This document shows, in pieces, positions 55,401 to 64,000 of a DNA stretch of 64,000 bases (its first letter is position 1; each line of letters starts with the position of its first letter). Location: contig NC_133327.1 in the NCBI RefSeq assembly GCF_042186555.1, positions 325,574,746 to 325,638,745 of the forward strand, given 5' to 3'. Both the position numbers and the translations under genes were made by a program. Under the pieces are notes generated by a model, which did no database searches, was not told the origin of the DNA, and saw only the letters and a list, made by a program, of their open reading frames with translations. Origin of the DNA: Aquarana catesbeiana. Its lineage: Eukaryota > Chordata > Amphibia > Anura > Ranidae.

Positions 55401-55829
55401 CTTGTCAAAAGAAGTTTATTGAGTATACAATGTTATAAAGATACATAAAGTAAGTTTACAAGGATCTATAAAGTAAGCTCATTGTTTTACAGTAGGGTTT
55501 ATATAGGTAAATATCATGAAATTTCAAATATTAAACATTGGGTTCACGTAAACCTAAATTAAAGATATATATCATTTCCTTAGTTACTTTTGTAGGTATT
55601 TAAATGATTTATACCTACTATACATATTGTTTACAAGTAGAGTGTATATAGGTCAAATAAATTCTGATAATGAGCTTTAATCGTAAGGTGGAGAAAAGGA
55701 AAGAGAAAGAAGAAAAAGGGTTGAAAGGTAGAGGTATGGTCCACAAGGTTGTCCCGCTCGTCAGTTTATTATTCTTTTTAGTTCTCTTTGAAGCCTTAGA
55801 ATGGGTGTCTCTGTAAGTCATTTAATTTG

Positions 55830-58800
55830 TTACCATGGCAACAGGACAGAGTCATTGAAGTTTGACAGGAACTGATGTTTTATCCAAGGATGCCAAAGTT
55901 TTTCAAACTTTGGAATTTGATTTTGATCGATGGCTACCATCTTAGCATGGGACATTGTATTATTCATTCTGTGAATTGTTTCTGCTAGTACCAATGTAGG
56001 AGATTTCCATGCCTTGGCCACTGTTTGTTTTGCAGCCGTTATTAGTTGGATCATAAGTTTGAATTGAGAGAGTGTTAACCATTCCGGTTTTAGATTAAGT
56101 AAGGTTAAATATGGATCTGGTTGTATTATTTTTTTAAATATTTTAGATGCAATCACGAAGACTTCCTTCCAGAAGGTTTGGATTACTGGGCACGTCCACC
56201 ACATGTGTAAATATGTGCCTATTTCTGGGCATCCTCGAAAACAAAGAGCTGAGGTATTAGGTGAATATTTTGCCACTCTAGCGGGTACAAGGTACCAGCG
56301 AGTTAGGACTTTATAATTTGTCTCCAGTGCTAAGATGTTGGGTGAAGATGACTTAGATGTGAGCCATATGTTAGACCAGTCCGTGTCTTCTAAAGTTCGT
56401 CCCAGGTCCTCCTCCCACCTCTGAACGTAAGAGGGTCTATTAAGATTTGCTACTCCATATAATTGATTATAAAGTGATGAAATTGCACCTTTAGCAAATG
56501 GATCTTTTGTACAGATTGATTCAAAAATGGATAATTGGGATAACGGTGTATCCCCCTTTAGGAATGGTGTATAGAAATTTTTGATTTGGAGATATCTAAA
56601 TATCTCAGAGTTTGGTAGATCATATTTTTCTCTAAGCGATGGGAATGAAAGGAATGATTTAGATGCTATGAAATCATTTAGTGTCTGAATGCCTGATGTT
56701 GTCCAAGCTTTAAAAGAATTTGGGTAGATCCATGCCGGATAAAAGGCCGGAGAGGATTGTGTGGAGATTGTAACTGATATTTGGTTTTTAGTTTATCCCA
56801 GAGAGATAAGAAGTGTTTAGTTATGGGATTATGAATTTTAAAGCGGTCTTTAGGATCAAGCCATAATAAATTTGATATTAATAGAGGGTCATTTTCTGAA
56901 GCCTCTATAAATACCCATAATGGGATTTCCTGTTTTGCATGGTATTTGGACAGACTGGCCAAATGTGCTGCTCTGTAGTAGTTAGTAAAATTAGGGTATC
57001 CCAGGCCTCCTTTATTTTTGGGAAGATGTAGTGTGTGTATAGGTATACGTGGTTTAGAAGAGCCCCATATAAACGAAGTTGCTCTTTTTTGTACTATTCT
57101 CAAAAAATAGGAAGGAATTGGAATAGGGAGGACTCTGAATAGATAAAGCAATTTGGGTAGAATAGTCATTTTGATTGCATTAATCTTCCCTATCCAGGAT
57201 AAAGGAAGTTGCGACCATTGTTTTATTAGATTTGTGATCTGTCTTAATAAAGGAGGATAATTGGTTGAGAATAAGTCAGAATGAGATGCTGTTAAATGAA
57301 TTCCAAGATATGGGATTGATTTTTCTGCCCATGTGAATGGGAGTGCAGCCCTAGCCGGGATCAATTCCATGTTTGTGAGTGAAATATTAAGCACTAGGCA
57401 TTTCTTAGGATTAATCATAAGGCCGGATAGGGCTGCAAATCCATCAAGAGCTGGTATTAAGTTAGGACCAGAGACCTGTGGTGATGATAGAAAAAGTAAT
57501 ATATCGTCTGCAAATATACATAATTTGTGTGTAATACCTCCTACTTCAATGCCAGTTATAGTTTGGTTTGTTCTGATGTATTGGGCCATGGGTTCGAGTA
57601 TAAGGGCAAATAATAAGGGAGATAATGGGCAACCCTGTCGGGTACCTCTTTCGATATTTAAGGCTTCAGATTTGTATCCAGAATATTTTATATAGGCTTT
57701 GGGTTTATTATATAATGCTTTGATCCATGTTAAAAAGTGGGGTCCAAAACCCCATTTTTGTAATGAATATTGCATATATTGCCAGGATACTGTGTCAAAT
57801 GCCCTCTTAATATCGAGAGATAGAAAACATAAAGGGATTTTCAGTTTTTTAGCAATATGTGCCAATAACACTGCCCTGCGTATATTATCGCCTGCCTGTC
57901 TATTTGGCATGAAGCCTACTTGATCTCTATGTATTAATTTTCCTATAATGCTATTGAGGCGTTTTGCTATTATTTTTGCTAATAATTTAATATCGAGGTT
58001 TAACAGAGAGATAGGCCGATAATTCACACAGGAAGTATCATCAGAAAGGGGTTTTGGGATCATACAAACAATTGCCATTAGTGTTTCTTGCCGAAAAGAA
58101 TGTCCATCTAGAAGTTTGTTAAAAGTTTCAGTGAGAATGGGAGAGAGTATTTCTGAGAATGTTTTATAGTATAAAGCCGAGTAGCCATCTGGGCCTGGTC
58201 TTTTGTTAAGTTTTAGGTCTTTTATGGCGTTAGCAACTTCATCTATAGTTATAGGCTCATCCAAACTGCTTTTTTGTTTCTGAGATAACTCAGGTAAGGT
58301 TATTTTTGAGAAGAAGGATTCAGCCTCTGTAGGATTAAATTCATTGTTTGTCTTGTATAAAGTTGCGAGATGTGAGTGAAATTTATGGACTATTTTAACT
58401 GGATTACAAGTGTAAACATTTTTTGATAATTTCAAACGTATTGGTTTGAAAGATTTGTTAGTTGAATTTATTGCCCGAGCCAAATATGTACCTGGTTTGT
58501 TTGTATTCATGTAGAAATTGTGTTTGGAGCGTTTGAGGGATTTATCAACTGACTCAGTGAGAAATAGATCGTATTCCAATCTAGATTTTTCCAGATGAGA
58601 TTTTGTACTCTGAGATGGATTATCTTGAAATGATATGTAGGCTGCATTAAAATTGAGTTCTAGTTTTTTTGCTAGATTTTTGCGTTCCCGTTTAAATAGT
58701 GCCATTTGTCTTTGTATTGTACCACGCAAGACAGGCTTATGAGCTTCCCACAGTGTTATTGGGGAGATGTCTGTTGTATTATTAATTGATATGTATTCCT

Positions 58801-59602
58801 TTAAAGCTTGTTCAATGGCCATCTGATGTAGTGGGTGTTTGAGCATTATGTCCGGTAAGTACCACGTTGGGTCATGCGCTTTTGGTATGGCTGAGGCTAT
58901 AGTAGTGTATACTGCATTATGGTCAGACCACGGAATCGGAATTATATCTGATGCAATAATTTCTGGTATCATTCCTATTGTTAGAAAAATATGATCTATT
59001 CTGGTGAAGGTTTGATGAGGGTGCGAGAAATAAGTGAATTTCTTTTTCATTGGGTTACTTTCTCTCCATGAATCTACCAGATTGTATTTGGAAAGAAGTT
59101 GAGAAAAAGGTAATCTAGAGATTATTTTGGATGGTGTAAAAGGTGATTTATCTAGAAATGGGAGGAGGACCTGGTTCGAATCCCCACACATTATCACTGT
59201 TCCTATTTTGTGTGTATTAATCACTTGTAATATATGTGAGAGGAATGGTGTAGGTTGTTTGTTAGGAGCGTAGTAGGAAATCACCGTGATTGCTGTATCC
59301 ATTATATAACCCATGAGTATCAGGTATCTACCTTCTGGGTCTTTAATTTCTGATGATAAGGTGAATGGTGTGGATCGGTGAAATGCAATTAGAGTTCCCC
59401 TTTGCTTGGTACAGGCAGAAGCCGTGTAAATTTGTTGATAAAAAGGAGAAATATATTTTGGAGTAGAATCTTTGGTGAAGTGTGTTTCTTGGAGGCATAC
59501 TATGTGAGCCTTCTTGTTATGGAAAGTACAGAAGGCTTTGGTCCTTTTTTGAGGGACATTTATTCCCTGAACATTCAGGGAAAGTATATTCAGTGGTACC
59601 AT
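55830..59602 (-). pseudogene. L1-B ORF2: endonuclease and reverse transcriptase
   Basis: Start MVPLNILSLNVQGINVPQKR at 59602. Endonuclease: IVCLQETHF, TVIMCGDSNQVLL (Ser where Phe usually stands in GDFN), IPIPWSDHNAVY. Reverse transcriptase: KRPGPDGYSALYYK, VCMIPKPLSDD, NYRPISLLNLDIKL, SLDIKRAFDTVSW, GTRQGCPLSPLLFAL and LCIFADDILLFL. After 974 codons the frame ends at 56678, but the coding signal continues in another frame from about 56755 (SPAFYPAWIYPNSFKAW) to 55830, including the C-terminal CFRGCPEIGTYLHMWWTC zinc-like pattern. So a single one-base shift near 56755 breaks an otherwise complete protein of about 1,255 residues. Confidence 0.93.
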
Positions 59603-60548
59603 GGCAATAGATCAAATAGTTTTGACTTACTTTTTGTTATGCAGAGCTGACTGCGCAGATCAACCTGTGTGGACTGAAGAGATGAATAGATAGAAAAGAA
59701 ACCAGTGAATTCTGGAGTAAAGAGTAAACAAAAAACATATGAGATTAGATGATACATTGTATAAATTATTTTTTGCAAGTAATCACAATTTACCCGTGAA
59801 AGAGAATAAATATCTCTCTCAGGGGAATAAGTGCCTTCGTCACACTCCCACATAATATGGTTGGGAGAATGAGGAGGGCTAATGGGGGTACACGGATCTT
59901 CCGCTTACAGGAGAGAAGTGCTATGTCAAAAGACATCAAAATGATGTTTCATTAATTGGAGTGCAGAATATAGTTTTTGTTGAAATTATTTATTCCAGGG
60001 TGGTTGTATATGGTTAGTCTTGCCCTAGGCTAAATAATTCAGTTAGAAAGGTACTGTTAATAACTTTGGTATTGATGAAGATAGTTTGAATTATTTTGGG
60101 ATTTTAACCCTTTTAGAGTAAACAATTACATATTTTATTCGTATGTAACTGTTTAGATATGTTAACTCATAAAATTGAGGTTGTATTGCTTCAGATTAGA
60201 ATAAACAAAAACATAATCCTAGGAACTAGTTAGGTAATAATATATTTGTTTTAAGAATAGAAAGAAAAAGCTTCCATTACTTCTGGATTATTGAACATAT
60301 TTGTCCTAAAAAGTAATAAATCTATTGTTATTACCTGATAATATATAACTGAACAAGAATTTCCTTATTTCACTTATATATTCTAAGGCTATATGAATCA
60401 GAAGTAATAAGAAATATAACTGGAATGTAACATGATCCCACACAGTGTGTGACTATCAGAATGCAGTTACATTCAGTTATAAATACAGGTTTTTTATAGA
60501 GAACCATCTCTTAGTATAATAAATGAAGAGATATCAGGAATTAGGATG

Positions 60549-61486
60549 TCAGTCCATTGAATCTTCTTGGTTCATGGATGATGTGGCATAACGGCCTCTT
60601 TTGTGAGAATGATGATTCCCATTTTGTTCTGAAATTTTCTGGGTGCTGCCTGAAGGTGAAGATGATGCCATTCTTCTGCGTGTGGGAGTGTTGCTGTTTG
60701 TGGGTTCTGTCAGATTTAATTTTAAAAGGGTTTGTTGTAGTTCATCTGCTGATCTGCTTCTGTAAATTGTACCTTAGTAGTTAAATCTGACCGAAAAGGG
60801 GAAGCCCCATTGATACATAATGTTGTGGCGTTGCAGTTCCATTAGTTGGGGTTTCATGGATCGTCTTTTAGTAATAGTAAGTTGGGATAGGTCAGCAAAA
60901 ATTTGATAATTGTGTCCTTGAAAATTAAGTTCTTTTTTTTCTCTTGCAGCAATTAGTATTTGTTCTTTCGTTCTGTAATAATGAAATTTTGTGATTATAT
61001 CACGTGGGGGTCCATCTTTCTTTTTGGCTTGAGGGCTCTGTGTACTCTGTCCAGTTCTAAACGTTCAATAGGGATATCTGGCTTTAGTTCTTGCAATAGA
61101 GCAGTAATAGTAGATTGCAGGTCTGTCACAGTTTCAGGAATTCCCCTTATGCGCAAGTTTGAACGTCTGGCTCTATTTTCGTAATCTTCGAGCTTAGTTT
61201 GAAGTATTAAATTCTCTTTTTTTAATTGTTCCAATTCTGTTATATTTTCTTGGGTTGTAATTTCAATTTCATCCATTTTTATTTCTAAGGCTGCGGTGCG
61301 GTTTCCCAGCTCTCTTATTTCTTTGGTTAGGCTTTTTGTTATTTGGTCTGAGGTTTGTTTTAAAGCCTTATGAAGCATCTTTTCAAATTGTAATAATATT
61401 ACTGGGGATACTGAGGAGGCTTGTGGAGAAGTTTGTGAGAGGATTTATTCTGTATCTGACTCAAATGGAGAGTCTTGCTGTGACAT
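60549..61486 (-). pseudogene. L1-B ORF1 protein remnant
   Basis: Frame from ATG at 61486 (MSQQDSPFESDTE), with a TAA after 13 codons, then a coiled coil (MDEIEITTQENITELEQLKK), the RRM (NRARRSNLRIRGIPETV, RVHRALKPK), a one-base shift near 61010, the C-terminal domain (YQWGFPFSVRF) with a second TAA, and a basic, Ser-rich tail ending near 60549. About 312 residues if unbroken. Three disabling changes. Confidence 0.85.
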
Positions 61487-61778
61487 TTTCTGTCTGTGAG
61501 GGCGCCCTGATGCTGTATCTTGTGAGGTGACTGGAGCTGCTTCAGCTGCAGTGAGTGCCTGTGAGCTCTTTGTGAGGTGATTTTTATTTCTGCCACGGTT
61601 TCCTCCCAGTACCATATTTCCTGCCCAAACTTTCACAGTTTGTTCCCTGGGGCAAAAAGGTTCAAATGGATACCTTTTGAGCCTGCAGGCTCCGCTTTGT
61701 CCTTCTCTTCTCTCCTCAGCGGTGTGGAGCTCTAACAATGCATGTCTGCTCCGCTAGGCTCCGCCTCCTGCCCCCGTC

Positions 61779-61793
61779 CTTGTGACATTTTTC
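61779..61793. repeat. Target-site duplication of L1-B, right copy
   Basis: CTTGTGACATTTTTC, identical to 55386-55400. Confidence 0.9.
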
Positions 61794-61898
61794 AACCAAC
61801 CTCCACACCCTTATTCTAACTGAGGGCTGGCAGCCTTTAAAAACTGCTCAGCAAAAGTGGTTTGGATTTATGCCATCTATAACCAAGCTCTGGAACGT

Positions 61899-62070
61899 TG
61901 TTGTAGATTTACTAAAACTGTTGCACACAGAATCTGGTGCAGTTGTGCATGGTAACCAATCAGCTTCCAACCTCAGCTTGTTCAATTAAGCTTTGGCAAT
62001 AAAACATGGATTGGTTTCTATGCAGAAGTGCGCCTGATTTTGCACTCTCCAGCTTTAGTAAATCAACCCC
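61899..62070. mobile_element. Palindromic MITE
   Basis: GTAGATTTACTAAAACTG pairs with CAGCTTTAGTAAATCAAC, and the inner GGTAACCAATCAGCTTCCA pairs loosely with TGGATTGGTTTCTATG. About 170 bp. Confidence 0.7.
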
Positions 62071-62489
62071 ATTGCACAATGTGTTCATGTCCTATGTCCC
62101 AGATGTCACTCATCTGAAGCCAATTTGTTCCACATGTATTGTCAAATATTGTTCTTGAAGATAACACCATTGCCCGCTAGTAGCAAAGGCAAAAAATTAC
62201 CAAAAATAAAGATTCTACACAAAATGTAGAATCATCCACATATGGCGAAAAATGACTAAATAATAAAAAACATTATATTAAGAGGAGGTAAAGTCAATTT
62301 TCCAGTAAGACATAAAAAATATCAATCATTAATAAAAAGCATTTATGTCCCAATCTACGTTTTAGCCATAGGGAGAGTAAGTCTTTAGTTGATAGATCTA
62401 TTTCATCTCTATTTCATCTCTATTCTAGAAACCAATCTTTTGAGGGCAATGCCTCTCCAATGGGGAACAAATGTATCCAAACCTAATAG

Positions 62490-63275
62490 AATGGTCCCCG
62501 TCTGGTCTTTTTTATGAGCAGCTACAAAGTTTCATAGTAGGTAAGGTTGAATAAAGACAATAGTCCATCCAGTTCAACCTGTGTAGGTGCACGTGTGTCA
62601 GTATGTATAATTATTTCCCATATCCCTGTATGTTGTGTTCTTTTTTTTTTTTTTTTTTATTAACATAAGTTGTATGTTGTGTTCTTTAAGATGCACATTG
62701 AAGAGTCTATTAAAAAATATCAATACTCAATACAGCCACCACCAATTGTGGAAGAAAGTTCCACATCCTTATTGCCCTGACAGTGAAAAATCCCCTGCAC
62801 AGATAAAGGTTAAACCGTTTCTCCTCCAATCTCATTGTGTGGACCTGTGTCCTCATTTTTTTCCTATGCCGGGATCGCTATTGAGGTATTTGTAAATCGC
62901 TATCATATCTCCTCTTAAGCGTTGTTTCTCCAGCGAGAGTACATTTTGCGTTTGCAGTCATTCCTCATAAATGAGGTCCTCCAGTCCCCTTATTAGTTTT
63001 GTTGCCCTTCTTTGGACTCTCCCCAGTTCCAGCATATCCCTTCTGAGGACTGGTGACCAGAACTGGACAGAATACTCCAGATGTGGTCTAACCAGGGTTT
63101 TATAAAGTGGCAGGATTATCGTTCTATCTCTGGATTATATCCCTTTTTTATGCATGTTAATATTCTGCCGGCTTTGGTAGCTGCAGCTTGACATTGCATG
63201 CTATTGCTCAATCTGTCATCTACTAGGACCCCCAGGTCTTTCTCCATCCCTGATTCCCCCAGCGGTTCTCCCCCC
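62490..63275 (-). pseudogene. CR1-type LINE, 3' end of reverse transcriptase ORF
   Basis: On the minus strand: EKDLGVLVDDRLSNSMQCQA, then IILPLYKTLVRPHLEYSVQF, RVQRRATKLIRGLEDL, LSLEKQRLRGDMIAIYKYLN, the well-known end of CR1/L2-group reverse transcriptases. At least three stops. 5' truncated near 63275, next to a small hairpin (63254-63286). The 3' tail includes GGTTGAACTGGATGGACTAT. Confidence 0.85.
62644..62670 (-). mobile_element. 27-bp poly(A)-type retro-insertion
   Basis: A T run plus ATTAACATAAGT, flanked by the 17-bp duplication TGTATGTTGTGTTCTTT (62627-62643, 62671-62687). On the minus strand it reads ACTTATGTTAATAAA and then an A run, i.e. little more than a poly(A) signal and tail. 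Confidence 0.75.
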
Positions 63276-63300
63276 GCTGGGGGAATCAGACATACAACCT

Positions 63301-64000
63301 CAACCAAAACCCAGCATTTTAAGGCACATTACAGATTGGTGTACTTAATCCACCTAACCCATGTGAGTACCCTGTACTGGGGCTTTTTTGTTTGTACAAT
63401 AAAATTGTGTTAAATGGTAGCACACTATGGAGTCTGTTTCTACTGTTTATATATGAGGATACAGCATCAGTGAGCAGTTTGGATCCATACAGCTAACTTT
63501 AGAATCCCTGAGGTGATTCACATGCGTGTTTGACCAAACCGAATTGCGAAGTCACACGCTCTAAGGTGAGCGGCCACTGCCTGAGGGTGGGGAGCACCTG
63601 AGTGTGAACACCGCAACACGTTATTTTCACGTTTTTATGAAGTCACCATTATACCTTTAATAAGGACTATATACCGATTATGTTGGATTGATCTGCATTT
63701 GATTAGAATGTCACTGTTATATGCAATATAGCACTTTATGATTCACGTTTGTGGCACCATATATATAACTTTTATAAGTTTGTTTATTATTTTTATTTTG
63801 TCTGTGGAATGTGACAATTAACACAGAATTTATCATCACAGCAATCATAAAATTCTGTATGCAGTTTTGCAATATATTATCATTTTTGTCAGTTCATCAC
63901 GAGTTTTTATTATTATTATTTTTCTCATTATTGCAAAGTTGGCACTTTAAAAGTATTTGTTGGAAATAATATTAGGAGATAGCGCAGCATAGTAATTTTC
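63301..64000. other. Non-coding stretch
   Basis: No gene or named repeat. AT-rich, with AATAAA near 63399 and a TTATTATTATT run near 63908. Confidence 0.45.

Larger units (their letters stand above)
55401..61778 (-). mobile_element. L1-B: full-length L1-clade LINE
   Basis: About 6.38 kb on the minus strand between perfect 15-bp duplications. 5' leader 61487-61778, ORF1 61486-60549 (damaged), spacer of 946 bp, ORF2 59602-55830 (one frameshift), then a 3' region with AATAAA on the minus strand near 55418-55424. No poly(A) tail is seen before the duplication. Distinct from L1-A in sequence but the same layout. Confidence 0.93.

Overview
The window looks like transposon-packed intergenic DNA from a large amphibian genome, most likely a frog of the ranid type. 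This is an inference from the mix of elements: L1-clade and CR1 LINEs, Ty3/Gypsy LTR elements, PIF/Harbinger, Tigger (pogo) and hAT DNA transposons, many TTA/TAA- and TTAA-flanked MITEs, introns in the transposon genes, and long minisatellites. I found no convincing host protein-coding gene, no tRNA or rRNA gene, and no prokaryotic features. Almost every long open frame is either transposon-encoded or an artefact of a tandem repeat.

Layout. 1-12 kb: non-coding DNA with a 39-bp minisatellite (1.65-2.5 kb), a Harbinger MITE (4.26-4.67 kb), TA microsatellites, a terminal-inverted-repeat element filled by a 26-bp minisatellite (5.6-6.8 kb), and a dense run of MITEs, several nested. 12.16-18.73 kb: an autonomous-type PIF/Harbinger transposon with a 20-bp perfect terminal inverted repeat and TAA target duplication. 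It carries three genes: a two-exon DDE transposase (+), a Myb/SANT-like protein (-) and a MADF-domain protein (+). It sits inside an older Harbinger-type MITE. 20.8-27.4 kb: a full-length L1 (L1-A, minus strand) with a perfect 14-bp target duplication, inserted into a CR1-type LINE fragment. 28.6-30.7 kb: a broken Tigger element with an internal deletion in the transposase.

36-51 kb: an old L1-type LINE on the plus strand (LINE-C), split three times by later insertions. These are a TTAA-flanked element, an 8.1-kb compound block with an 11-bp target duplication, and a 933-bp solo LTR with a 5-bp target duplication. The block holds outer inverted repeats, an LTR element on the minus strand with an unrecognised zinc-ribbon protein, and a Gypsy gag-pol on the plus strand. 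The Gypsy gag is itself interrupted by a 2-kb hAT-like element with an 8-bp target duplication. In the best cases, removing the insert and one target copy restores the reading frame of the host element exactly.

52.4-55.2 kb: more MITEs. 55.4-61.8 kb: a second full-length L1 (L1-B, minus strand) with a 15-bp target duplication and few disabling changes. 62.5-63.3 kb: a CR1 3' end on the minus strand.

How the parts relate. The three-gene Harbinger is the likely source or helper for several MITEs here. The MITE at 4.26-4.67 kb keeps both of its ends and has lost the middle, and that at 52.39-52.81 kb shares its terminus and target duplication. The three L1-type LINEs show a gradient from nearly intact (A), through lightly damaged (B), to shredded (C). 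I consider the three-gene Harbinger and the zinc-ribbon ORF of the minus-strand LTR element the best candidates for something undescribed.
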